Below are positions 8,445 to 16,227 of a stretch of DNA of 64,000 bases, in pieces (position 1 is the first letter of the stretch; every line of letters starts with the position of its first letter). Location of the stretch: assembly GCA_963839615.1 (NCBI GenBank), contig CAWIVY010000007.1, positions 806,001 to 870,000 of the forward strand. Direction: 5' to 3'. A program made the translations under genes and the position numbers. Under the pieces are notes generated by a model. That model did not search any database. It saw only the letters and a list, made by a program, of their open reading frames with translations, and was not told the origin of the DNA. This DNA is from DASQMT01 sp963839615 (GTDB lineage Bacteria; Actinomycetota; Thermoleophilia; Solirubrobacterales; Solirubrobacteraceae).

Positions 8445-9553
8445 GCCTTGACCTCCGTCCACACGCGGTCCCAGGCCTTGCGTTCCGCGGGCGAGAGCTC
8501 CTTGAACTGGCTGCCGCTGGCGAGGTCGTCGGTCGAGACCTCGATCGCCGGGTCGTCCTTCGCGAGCTCGGCGAACGCGGCCTCCGATCCCTTGACAGGC
8601 ATCGGGTAGCCGAACCAGGCGATGTTCGTCGACGCGTGCTCGGGGTCGAGGATCCAGTCGATGAACAGCGTCGCCGTGCCCGGGTGCTTGGCGTTGGAGG
8701 GGATCGCCATGCAGTCCGAGCCGACCGGGATGCCCTCCTTGCAGGTCTCGAACTTGTAGTTCTCCGGGTTCTTCTTCGCCTGGTTGCGCGTGTTGATGAT
8801 GTCGCCGTTCCACGCGTGGTGAATCCAGGCGGTGCCGCTCAGCAGCTGCGGCGCCGCGTTGGTGGAGTAGCCGCGCAGGTATCCCTTCTGGTGCTCGAGC
8901 GTGGCCTTCGTCTTCGCCAGCTCGGCCGGGTCGGTGGCGTTGAGGTCGAAGCCGTTGAGCAGGTTGGCCTGGCCGATCCCCTCCTGGAAGTCGTCGAGCA
9001 TGAAGATCTTGCCCTTCGCGCTCTCGTTCGCGAGGTCGTTCCAGGATCCGCTGATGCCCTCGACCTTGTCGTCGCGCCAGGCGATGCCGGTGGTGTACAT
9101 CGCGTACGGCACAGTGTGCCCGGAGTCGGCGTCGTACCACGGGTCGTCGAAGAACGGGTAGATGCCGCCGGCGTTCTTGAGCTTGTCGCGGTCGAGCTGG
9201 AGCAGCATGTTCGCCTTGACGAGCCGGTTGACGTAGTCGGCGGTCGGGAAGATCAGGTCGTACTCGTTGCCCGACCGCAGCTTGGCCATCATGCTCGGCA
9301 TCGAGTCGAAGTTGGACACGGTGACCTTGACCCCGTACTGCTTCTCGAAGCCCTTGATCAGGGCCGGGTCCATGTACTCCGTCCAGTTGAAGATCAGCAG
9401 GTCGCCGTCGATCTTCGCCGGCACGACCTTCGTGACGGCCTTCTTGGAGGCCTTCTCCTGCCCGACGCCGCAGCCCGTGCCGAGCAGCGATGCCCCGATC
9501 ACGAGCCCGGCGCCGCCCTGCAGGAACTCGCGCCTGCGCAAAGCGCTCTCCAT
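8441..9553 (-). CDS. potD: Polyamine-type periplasmic/lipoprotein binding protein
   Basis: 370-residue substrate-binding protein of the PotD/SBP_bac family. The N-terminus has a twin-arginine-like signal (LRRREFLQGG) running into a lipobox-like LLGTGC near residue 28, so it is probably exported folded and lipid-anchored. The mature part opens with LLIFNWTEYMDP, the strand seen in spermidine/putrescine-binding proteins, and contains YDLIFPTADYV and PYAMYTTGIAW. Which amine it binds cannot be read from the sequence alone. Its start overlaps the TetR gene stop (ATGA). Confidence 0.9.
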   Translation of the reverse strand: MESALRRREFLQGGAGLVIGASLLGTGCGVGQEKASKKAVTKVVPAKIDGDLLIFNWTEYMDPALIKGFEKQYGVKVTVSNFDSMPSMMAKLRSGNEYDLIFPTADYVNRLVKANMLLQLDRDKLKNAGGIYPFFDDPWYDADSGHTVPYAMYTTGIAWRDDKVEGISGSWNDLANESAKGKIFMLDDFQEGIGQANLLNGFDLNATDPAELAKTKATLEHQKGYLRGYSTNAAPQLLSGTAWIHHAWNGDIINTRNQAKKNPENYKFETCKEGIPVGSDCMAIPSNAKHPGTATLFIDWILDPEHASTNIAWFGYPMPVKGSEAAFAELAKDDPAIEVSTDDLASGSQFKELSPAERKAWDRVWTEVKA

Positions 9554-10179
9554 CACGTTTCCCCCCTCGGATCGAATGCCCCGACGTCTGCGTCGAGCTC
9601 CATCGCCAGTGCGCCGACGATCAGGTTGCGAGCACGGTCCGGCGACATCGCCGGATCGCCGACGAGCACGCGCAGCCCGTGGCCGTCGATCGCGGCGATC
9701 AGCCGTTGCGTGACGGCGCCGGCGTCGCGGGCGCTGAACTCGCCGCTGTCGATGCCCGCCTCGACCGCCTCGGCGATCCAGGCGTCGTAGCGCTCGTAGA
9801 GCCGCGCTGCAACGGCGCGGAGCTCGCGCCGGCGCGCCGCCCTGCCCCACAGCTCGAGCCACAGGCGCCACTCGCGGTCGCCCAGCCCCGGGAACGGAAG
9901 CGACTGGTCGATCATCCAGCCGAGCCGCTGCGCGGACGTCCAGCCCTGCGCGTCGGCCTGCGTCGTGCGGACGTTGCCGAGCAGCTCGAAGGAGTGCTCG
10001 AGCGCCTCGGCGAGCAGTGCCTCGCGGGTGGCGAAGTGGTAGTGCACGAGCGCCGGAGAGACGCCCGCGATGGTCGCGATGCGCGCGATCCGGACGTCCT
10101 CGATGCCCTGCTCGGCGATCACGTCGCAGGCGGCGTCGAGGATGCGCTCGCGCGCGTCGGCGGCGGTGCGGGTGCTCAC
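9553..10179 (-). CDS. TetR/AcrR family repressor of the amine operon
   Basis: 208-residue regulator. The N-terminal helix-turn-helix spans about residues 28-60 (IARIATIAGVSPALVHYHF), followed by a BetI-like all-helical ligand domain. The start is GTG at 10179 within a GTGA overlap with the Rieske gene. Lying inside the operon between the oxygenase and transporter genes, it most likely represses its own transcript in response to the substrate. The candidate operator is the 48-bp divergent gap upstream of the Rieske gene. Confidence 0.88.
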   Translation of the reverse strand: MSTRTAADARERILDAACDVIAEQGIEDVRIARIATIAGVSPALVHYHFATREALLAEALEHSFELLGNVRTTQADAQGWTSAQRLGWMIDQSLPFPGLGDREWRLWLELWGRAARRRELRAVAARLYERYDAWIAEAVEAGIDSGEFSARDAGAVTQRLIAAIDGHGLRVLVGDPAMSPDRARNLIVGALAMELDADVGAFDPRGET

Positions 10180-11282
10180 GCGGCGGACTCCAGGTCGCGC
10201 CGCACGCGGTCGGCGAACCAGGCGACGGCCGCCTCGCGCTCGCCGAGCGGACCGGGCCGCCAGCCGCGCGTGGCCATCCCGTCCTGCACGCGGGCGACGA
10301 GATCCGCGTCCTCCCGGGCCACGTCGATGTTGAGCCGGTGGTTGAGGCGCTGCACGGCGCGCATCGCGGTGCTCGGCCGGCCCGCGCGGTAGCAGGCGAA
10401 GGTGTCGTGCGTGCGACGCGGCCCGTCCGGCGTGATCTGCCAGGTCGTGACCTGGTCGGGATAGAGGTCGATCGTCGTGTTCGGATAGATGTAGGCGTAG
10501 CGCCAGACGCGCCGGTCGGAGGCGCCGAGCCCGGGCATCGGCCGCAGCATCCGCTGGTAGGCCCGCTCGAGCGTGTTGCCGGACGGCTTCTCGCGCAGCG
10601 GCGCCTCGAACCAGACGTAGCCCTCCCCCACCTCGACCGTATAGCGCTGGTAGTCGAGCAGCCGCATCAGGCCGGGATGCGCGATCGGGATGTGGTAGCC
10701 CTCGAGGTAGTTGTCGGCGACGATCTTCCAGTTCGCCGGCTGCGCCGAGCTCGACTCGCTGAAGCGCGTGAGACGATCGATCGCGTAGGGCGCGAGCCTC
10801 GCCTCGAGGCCCGCGAGCCGGTCGCGCAACGGCGCGGCATCGTGGTCGAGCGTGACGAACACGAGCCCCGCGAAGACCTCGGCGCGGGCCGGCAGCAGCG
10901 AGAGCGCCGATTTGTCGAGGCCGGCGAAGCCGCGCCCCTCCGGAACCCCGATCAGGCTGCCGTCGGTCCGGTAGGTCCAGCCGTGGTAGGGGCAGCGCAG
11001 CGCTTTGCCGCAGTCGCCGCGGCCTTCGCGCAGCCTGGTCGCGCGGTGCCGGCAGACGTTGCGGAAGGCGCGCAGCTCGCCGTCGTCGCCGCGCACGACG
11101 AGCACCGACTCCGCGCCGACGCGCGCCGTGAGGTAGCTGCCGGGCGCCGCGACGTCGGCGACATGGCCGGCGAGCTGCCAGGAGCGGGCGAAGATCGCCT
11201 CCTGCTCGCGCTCGAGCGCGACGGGATCGACGTAGAGTCGCGGGTCCAGCGCGGCGGATGGGGGTGTGTCGAGCGCGGTCAT
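10176..11282 (-). CDS. Rieske non-heme iron oxygenase, alpha subunit (quaternary-amine type)
   Basis: 368-residue oxygenase. The [2Fe-2S] Rieske ligands are C77, H79, C97 and H100 (CRH then CPYH). The mononuclear iron site is read from NYLEGYHIPIAH, with H197 and H202, and E194 at the position that bridges the two centres. Most ring-hydroxylating oxygenases have Asp there; a Glu is known from the CntA carnitine oxygenase/choline-monooxygenase group, so a trimethylamine- or betaine-like substrate is inferred. No reductase gene is present in the operon, so electron transfer must come from elsewhere. First gene of the operon. Confidence 0.88.
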   Translation of the reverse strand: MTALDTPPSAALDPRLYVDPVALEREQEAIFARSWQLAGHVADVAAPGSYLTARVGAESVLVVRGDDGELRAFRNVCRHRATRLREGRGDCGKALRCPYHGWTYRTDGSLIGVPEGRGFAGLDKSALSLLPARAEVFAGLVFVTLDHDAAPLRDRLAGLEARLAPYAIDRLTRFSESSSAQPANWKIVADNYLEGYHIPIAHPGLMRLLDYQRYTVEVGEGYVWFEAPLREKPSGNTLERAYQRMLRPMPGLGASDRRVWRYAYIYPNTTIDLYPDQVTTWQITPDGPRRTHDTFACYRAGRPSTAMRAVQRLNHRLNIDVAREDADLVARVQDGMATRGWRPGPLGEREAAVAWFADRVRRDLESAA

Positions 11283-11330
11283 CGAAAGCGTCCTGACTTT
11301 GTGATCAGTCGCATGATATGTTCGCTGTCA
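11283..11330. promoter_or_regulatory. 48-bp divergent control region with candidate operator
   Basis: This short gap separates the Rieske operon from the divergent acyl-CoA dehydrogenase operon. It includes an ATCA-N6-TGAT inverted repeat (11304-11317). A perfect TTGACA faces the minus strand at 11327-11332, and a TATGTT hexamer at 11317-11322 lies only 8 nt before the plus-strand ATG, suggesting a short or absent leader. A TetR dimer here could control both directions. Confidence 0.4.
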
Positions 11331-11651
11331 ATGCCCTTCCGCGACGACAGCTGGTTGTCGCTCACGCCGGAGCCGGAACGGCTGCTGCCCGAGGCGCGTG
11401 CGGTGCTGCGCAGCGGCCACGAGCCGCCGCCGCCGGCGCTGCTATCAGCCGAGCGCGCCACGGCCGAGCGGCTCGTGCTGCGGGCGCGGCGGGCTCGCTG
11501 GGATGCGTGGCTGCGCGACAGCACGGCGCTCGCCGCCGCGACGCAGGGCGAGGACACCGCCGCGACCGTCGCGCTCGTGCGCGACGTCGTTGCCAATCAC
11601 GACGCGCTCGCGCTGGGGCTCCCCGGCGAGCGCAGGAGCCGGAGACGATGA
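11331..11651 (+). CDS. Small hypothetical protein coupled to acyl-CoA dehydrogenase
   Basis: 106-residue protein with no recognised family. It opens with MPFRDDSW, then helical Ala/Arg-rich sequence and a conserved-looking VALVRDVVANHDALALGL near the end. No membrane segment, metal-binding cluster or signal is seen. Its stop overlaps the acyl-CoA dehydrogenase start (ATGA), so the two are translationally coupled and it is probably a real gene acting in the same pathway. A role as a chaperone or accessory subunit would be a guess. Confidence 0.55.
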   Translation: MPFRDDSWLSLTPEPERLLPEARAVLRSGHEPPPPALLSAERATAERLVLRARRARWDAWLRDSTALAAATQGEDTAATVALVRDVVANHDALALGLPGERRSRRR

Positions 11652-12811
11652 CCGCAACCGCCGCAGTCGAGACGGACGCGAACGCGATCGCGGAACGGGC
11701 GCGCCGCTTCGTCGACGAGCAGCTGATCCCGCGCGAGCAGGACGCCGAGCGCGCCGGCGGGCGCCTGCCGGCCGAGGAGGTCGCGGCGATCCGGCAAGCC
11801 GGCATCGAGGCCGGCCTCGCGGGCGGCTTGCACGCGGTCGAGCACGGCGGGCAGGGCTGGTCGCACGGCGCCTGGGCCCTGGTCGAGGAGCAGCTCGGCC
11901 GCTCCACGAACGCGCTCTCGTGGCACGTGCCGAACGCCTACAACGTCTGGTCGGTCGGGAGCGAGGCCCAGGTCGAGCGCTGGCTGCGGCCGATGCTGCG
12001 CGGCGAGGCGCAGGACGCCTACGCCGTCACGGAGGCGCTCGCCGGGTCGGACCCGTCGGCGATCGAGACGTCGGCGACGCCGCTGGAGGGCGGCGGATGG
12101 CGGATCCGGGGCGAGAAGTGGTTCGTCACCAGCGGCGACGTGGCCGACGTGATCATCGTCGTCGCCGTCGCGCCGGAGGGCCCGACGCTGTTCATCGTCC
12201 CGACGGACGGAGCAGGGGTCACGGTGGTCGAGGATCCCGACTACACGCACTCCTATCCGCACGGGCACCCGAACCTGCGCTTCGACGTGGAGGTCGGCCC
12301 GGACGCGGTGCTCGGCCCGCTGGGCGGCGCCGACGACCTGCAGCGCGCCTGGTTCACCGAGGAGCGCATCGGCATCGCCGCGCGCGGAATCGGCGCGATG
12401 CAGCGGTTGCTGGAGGAGACCCTCGCCTGGGCGACCGGGCGCGAGCAGGGCGGCGCGCGGCTGTGGGATCACCAGGGCGTGTCGTTCCCGCTCGCCGACT
12501 CGGCGGCCGATGCCGCCGCCGGGCGCCTGCTCGTGCTCGAGGTCGCGCGGCTGGCGGACGCCGGTGCCGACCCCAAGCTCGTGCACGCGAAGGCCTCGAT
12601 GGCGAAACTGTTCGTCAGCGAGGCGGCCTGCCGCTGCGCCGACCGCGCGGTGCAGGCGTTCGGCGGCCGCGGCTACCGTCGCGACAACGTCGCCGAGCGT
12701 TTCCTGCGCGAGCTGCGCGTCGACAGGATCTGGGAGGGGACGAGCGAGATCCAGCGCCTGATCGTCGCCCGCTCGCTGGAGCGCCGCGGCGTCGCGAAGG
12801 TGCTGCGCTGA
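11648..12811 (+). CDS. Acyl-CoA dehydrogenase
   Basis: 387-residue FAD enzyme that introduces a double bond into an acyl-CoA. The family signature AYAVTEALAGSDPSAIETSAT (residues about 124-144), GEKWFVTSG, the C-terminal QAFGGRGYRRDNVAERFLRE and RIWEGTSEIQ are all present; the Glu of WEGTSE is the catalytic-base position in many members. ATG at 11648 overlaps the previous stop. Its partner downstream is an ADP-forming CoA ligase, so the pair could activate and oxidise a short or amine-derived acid released by the divergent operon. Confidence 0.9.
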   Translation: MTATAAVETDANAIAERARRFVDEQLIPREQDAERAGGRLPAEEVAAIRQAGIEAGLAGGLHAVEHGGQGWSHGAWALVEEQLGRSTNALSWHVPNAYNVWSVGSEAQVERWLRPMLRGEAQDAYAVTEALAGSDPSAIETSATPLEGGGWRIRGEKWFVTSGDVADVIIVVAVAPEGPTLFIVPTDGAGVTVVEDPDYTHSYPHGHPNLRFDVEVGPDAVLGPLGGADDLQRAWFTEERIGIAARGIGAMQRLLEETLAWATGREQGGARLWDHQGVSFPLADSAADAAAGRLLVLEVARLADAGADPKLVHAKASMAKLFVSEAACRCADRAVQAFGGRGYRRDNVAERFLRELRVDRIWEGTSEIQRLIVARSLERRGVAKVLR

Positions 12812-14889
12812 GCGCGCGCCCCGCGGATCTCTCCGCGCTGCTCCGCCCGCGCTCCGTCGCCGTCGTCGGGGCCACCGACCGGCCCGGCTCATACGGCGAC
12901 GCCGCAGTGCGCAACCTCGCCACGCTCGGGTTCGCCGGCCCCGTCTGGGGCGTCCACCCGACACGCAGCGAAGTGCACGGTCGACTGTGCGTGCCGACGC
13001 TGGACGACCTGCCCGAGGCGGTCGACGCGGTCGTTGTCGCGACCCCGGCGGACGGCGTCCCGGACGTGATCCGCGCTGCCGCCCGGCGCGGCTGCGGCGC
13101 CGCCGTCGTGTTCGCGGCGGGCTTCGCCGAGGCGGGCGCGACGGCGCTCCAATCCGACCTGGTGGCGGCTGCGGACGGGATGCCCCTGCTCGGGCCCAAC
13201 TGCGACGGGCTCGTCTCGTTCCACGGCGCGGCCGCGCTCTGGGGCGACGCGCTCGTGCCGCGGCCGGCCGGGCGGGTGGCGCTGGTCTCGCAGAGCGGGA
13301 ACGTGGCCGTCAACGCGCTCGCAGTCGGGCGCGGCCTGCACTTCCACACCGTGGCGTCGGTCGGCAACCAGGCCGTGCTCGATGCCGCCGCGCTGCTCTC
13401 GGCGCTCGTCGCCGACGAGGAGGTCGGCGCGGTCGCCCTGTTCCTCGAGTCCGACGGCGACGGCGCGCGCCTCGCGGAGGCGCTGGCGCGCGCGGCGGAG
13501 CGCGACGTGCCCGTCGTGGTCCTGAAGGTGGGCGCCACCGCGGCGGGCGCCACGGCCGCCGCCGCCCACACCGGCGCGCTCGCGGGCGACCAGCGCGTGT
13601 TCCGCGCGCTCGTCGAGGAGGCCGGCGCGACCTGGGCTCACGACGTCCACGACCTGCTCGAGCTGGCGAAGGCGCTCGCGGTCCCCGCCGCGCGCGTGCG
13701 CGCCGCCGGGACCGGCGGGGCGGGCCTGGCGATCCTGACCTGCTCGGGCGGCGACAGCGGCCTCGCGGCCGACGAGGCGGGGCGGCTCGGGCTGGCGCTC
13801 CCGCCGCTCGGGGCGGCGACCGTCGAGCGGCTCGGCACGCTGGTGCCACCGGCGGCGACGATCGGCAATCCGCTCGACTACACGGCGATGATCTGGGGCG
13901 AGCGCGAGCGGCTCGCGGCGATCGTCCGCGCCGTCGCCGACGATCCGGCGATCGATCAGCTGCTGCTCTTCTACGACGAGCCGCCCGGGATGGAGGCGGG
14001 GCTGCGCGAGAGCTGGGACGGCGTGCGCGAGGGCCTGGCCGATGGCGCCGCGACGGCGGCGACCGCCGCGCTCGTCGCCTCGACGCTGCCCGAGCTGCTC
14101 CAGGACGAGTCCGCGGTCGCGTTCATCGAGCGCGGCGTGCCGGCCGTCGCGGGCCTCCGGACCGCGCTCGCGTGCGCGGCGGCGCTGCGACGCCTGCCGG
14201 CCGACCCGGCGCGGCTACGCTCGATCGCCGCCGTGGCAGCCGCGCCGGGGAGCGGCGACGGACGCTGGCTGTCGGAGGCCGAGGCCAAGGCGCTGCTCCG
14301 CGCGCACGGGATCGCGGTGCCCGACGGCCGCGTCGTCGCGGATGCCGACGAAGCCGTGCGCGCCGCCGGCGAGCTCGGCGGCGCGGTCGCGCTGAAGGCG
14401 TCCTCGCCCACGCTGCGGCACAAGAGCGACGCGGGCGCCCTGGTGCTCGGCGTGAGCGGGGAGGACGCCGTGCGGGCTGCCTTCGCGCGTGTCGCCGCGC
14501 CAGGGCGAGCTGTCCTCGTCGAGCGGATGGCGGACCCCGGCATCGAGCTGTTCGTCGCCGCGCGCCGCGACGCCGTGGTGCCGGCGCTGGTCGTCGGCCT
14601 CGGCGGGATCTGGACCGAGCTGCTCGGCGACGTCGCGATCGTGCCGCTGCCGGCGCCGCCGGCGCGCGTCGAGGCGGCCCTGCGCTCGCTGCGGGCGGCG
14701 GGCGTGCTGACCGGCGCGCGCGGGCGCATGCCGGTCGACCTCGCGGCGGTGGCCGCGCTGGCCGCGGCCGCGGGCGAACTGCTGCTCTCCCAGCCGCTCG
14801 TGCTGCTCGAGCTCAACCCCGTGATCGCGACTCCGAACGGGGCGATAGCGGTCGACGCGCTCGCCCGCCGGGTGGCGGACTGCGCGTAA
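12808..14889 (+). CDS. ADP-forming acyl-CoA (acetyl-CoA) synthetase, fused alpha-beta
   Basis: About 693-residue protein. Order: CoA-binding Rossmann domain (RSVAVVGATDRPGSYG near residue 12), succinyl-CoA-ligase-like domain with GPNCDG and the phospho-histidine region AAAHTGALAGD, then a C-terminal ATP-grasp domain (EAKALLRAHGI, ALKASSPTLRHKSDAGALV, LELNPVI). It makes ATP from acyl-CoA or activates an acid with ATP. No ATG, GTG or TTG is available in frame; CTG at 12808, overlapping the dehydrogenase stop as CTGA and preceded by GAAGG at a 7-nt distance, is the only sensible start. Confidence 0.85.
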   Translation: MSARPADLSALLRPRSVAVVGATDRPGSYGDAAVRNLATLGFAGPVWGVHPTRSEVHGRLCVPTLDDLPEAVDAVVVATPADGVPDVIRAAARRGCGAAVVFAAGFAEAGATALQSDLVAAADGMPLLGPNCDGLVSFHGAAALWGDALVPRPAGRVALVSQSGNVAVNALAVGRGLHFHTVASVGNQAVLDAAALLSALVADEEVGAVALFLESDGDGARLAEALARAAERDVPVVVLKVGATAAGATAAAAHTGALAGDQRVFRALVEEAGATWAHDVHDLLELAKALAVPAARVRAAGTGGAGLAILTCSGGDSGLAADEAGRLGLALPPLGAATVERLGTLVPPAATIGNPLDYTAMIWGERERLAAIVRAVADDPAIDQLLLFYDEPPGMEAGLRESWDGVREGLADGAATAATAALVASTLPELLQDESAVAFIERGVPAVAGLRTALACAAALRRLPADPARLRSIAAVAAAPGSGDGRWLSEAEAKALLRAHGIAVPDGRVVADADEAVRAAGELGGAVALKASSPTLRHKSDAGALVLGVSGEDAVRAAFARVAAPGRAVLVERMADPGIELFVAARRDAVVPALVVGLGGIWTELLGDVAIVPLPAPPARVEAALRSLRAAGVLTGARGRMPVDLAAVAALAAAAGELLLSQPLVLLELNPVIATPNGAIAVDALARRVADCA

Positions 14890-14920
14890 CGCCTTCGGTG
14901 TGCTGGTGTTCGGGTTCGTG

Positions 14921-15910
14921 ATGGTTCCCCCCAACCAGGCCGCCGCGCTCGAACGGCTCGCCGATCCCGCCACGTTCGAGTCCCCGGCGCCGACGCGCCG
15001 CATGCTCGTGATCGTCAATCCGTACGCGACGACGATGTCCGACCGGCTCAAGCAGCTCGTCGTCTACGCCCTGCAGGGGCGCTTCGAGGTCGAGGCCGTC
15101 GACACGCAGCGCAAGGGCCACGCGATCGAGCTCTGCCGCGAGGCCGCGGACGAGGGCTACGACATCGTCGTCGCCTTCGGCGGCGACGGCACGGTCAACG
15201 AGGCCGCGAACGGGCTCGCCGGCACGGCGACCGTGCTCACCTGCCTCCCGGGCGGCGCGACCAACGTCTACTGCCGCATGCTCGGCATCCCGACCGACGT
15301 CGTCGACGCCACGGAGCACCTGCTGCGGCTCGCCGACGCGTGGGAGCCGCGCTCCGTCGACCTCGGGCGCGTCAACGACCGCTGGTTCACGTTCTCGGCC
15401 GGCGCCGGCCTCGACGCGACCGTCGTCGAGCGCGTCGACAGCCATCCGCGGCTGAAGGCGCGCTTCGGGCCGTGGTACTACGCCGAGGCCGCGGTGGCGA
15501 CGTTCCTGCAGTCCTACGTCATCAACCCGCCGCGCGTCGTCGCGACGGCCGGCGGCCGCGAGACGCGGGGCGTCAGCGTCTTCGTCCAGAACGCGGATCC
15601 CTACACGTACTTCCGCCGCCGCCCGGTGCGTCTTGCCGCCGGCGCGCACCTGGAGTCGGGCGACCTCTCCAGCGCCGTCCTCACCCGCGCGAACGCCGTC
15701 GACGTGCCGACGATCGCCTACCGGCTGCTCGCGCACCACGCGACCGTCGGCGGGCACCGGCGCGTCCAGGCCTTCGACGAGCTCGACGGCCTGCGGGTCC
15801 GGTCCTTCGACGACCGGCCGGTGCCGGTCCAGGTCGACGGCGACTTCATCGGGCACCACGAGGAGGCCGTCTTCAGCGTCCTGCGCGGCGGCCTGAAGGT
15901 GCTCGGCTAG
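14921..15910 (+). CDS. Diacylglycerol kinase-family lipid kinase
   Basis: 329-residue DagK/YegS/sphingosine-kinase-like enzyme. The catalytic domain begins at RRMLVIVNPYA (about residue 27) and carries the nucleotide-binding FGGDGTVNEAANGL near residue 87 and LPGGATNVYCR near 110. The C-terminal beta-sandwich ends with VQVDGDFIGHHEEAVFSV, as usual. ATG at 14921 is preferred to the GTG at 14900 because it is nearer the domain. It would phosphorylate diacylglycerol or a glycolipid at the membrane. It is the last plus-strand gene before an inverted-repeat element. Confidence 0.88.
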   Translation: MVPPNQAAALERLADPATFESPAPTRRMLVIVNPYATTMSDRLKQLVVYALQGRFEVEAVDTQRKGHAIELCREAADEGYDIVVAFGGDGTVNEAANGLAGTATVLTCLPGGATNVYCRMLGIPTDVVDATEHLLRLADAWEPRSVDLGRVNDRWFTFSAGAGLDATVVERVDSHPRLKARFGPWYYAEAAVATFLQSYVINPPRVVATAGGRETRGVSVFVQNADPYTYFRRRPVRLAAGAHLESGDLSSAVLTRANAVDVPTIAYRLLAHHATVGGHRRVQAFDELDGLRVRSFDDRPVPVQVDGDFIGHHEEAVFSVLRGGLKVLG

Positions 15911-15937
15911 CTGGCAGCCGGGCGGGTGTGAGGGACT

Positions 15938-16199
15938 GGCGTCTACGTCAACTGCGGCATTGAAGGGAGCGGGACGGGAGCGGGCCGGGAGCGGGGCGGC
16001 GGTTCCGCGGAGCGCCTCCTGCTGGGCATCGAACGTCGCTGAGTGGCCCGTATAGGGCGTACTGAGCGACGTTCGGCTCCGCCGGATGGGCGAACGTCGC
16101 TGAGTGGCCCCTATGGGGCGTACTGAGCGACGTTCGACGCTCCCGGGCTGCCGCGCCCGTCGGGACCCACTCCCTCAATGCCGCGGTGACGTAGACGCC
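15938..16199. repeat. Intergenic inverted-repeat element, copy 1
   Basis: Fills most of the 317-bp gap between the converging lipid kinase and rel genes. The outer ends are inverted repeats of about 40 bp: left 15938-15977, right 16158-16199, sharing GGCGTCTACGTCA, GCGGCATTG and AGGGAG with small indels. The interior holds a GC-rich spacer and two tandem hairpins, listed separately. No open frame or transposase is inside. Copy 2 at 27656-27943 has the same ends and the same kind of location, so this is a repeat family, perhaps MITE-like or a bidirectional terminator/structural element. Confidence 0.8.
16030..16136. repeat. Two tandem 46-bp hairpins with 61-bp period
   Basis: Hairpin A (16030-16075) and hairpin B (16091-16136) each begin CGAACGTCGCT and end AGCGACGTTCG, an 11-bp perfect stem, with an inner GCCC/GGGC stem and a four- to five-base loop. 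The two copies are nearly identical over 46 bp and are spaced 61 bp start to start. They lie inside intergenic element copy 1. Confidence 0.88.
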
Positions 16200-16227
16200 G
16201 GGGCAACGAGGCCAAACGCAACTACAG

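Noticed and set aside
10017..11651. 544-codon plus-strand frame covering the Rieske gene
   Set aside because: Only the last 107 codons, from ATG 11331, are plausible; the rest is antisense to the oxygenase and TetR genes.
16030..16136. Possible CRISPR array
   Set aside because: Only two repeat units, each itself a palindrome spanning 46 bp, with a 15-bp spacer and no cas genes in the window.
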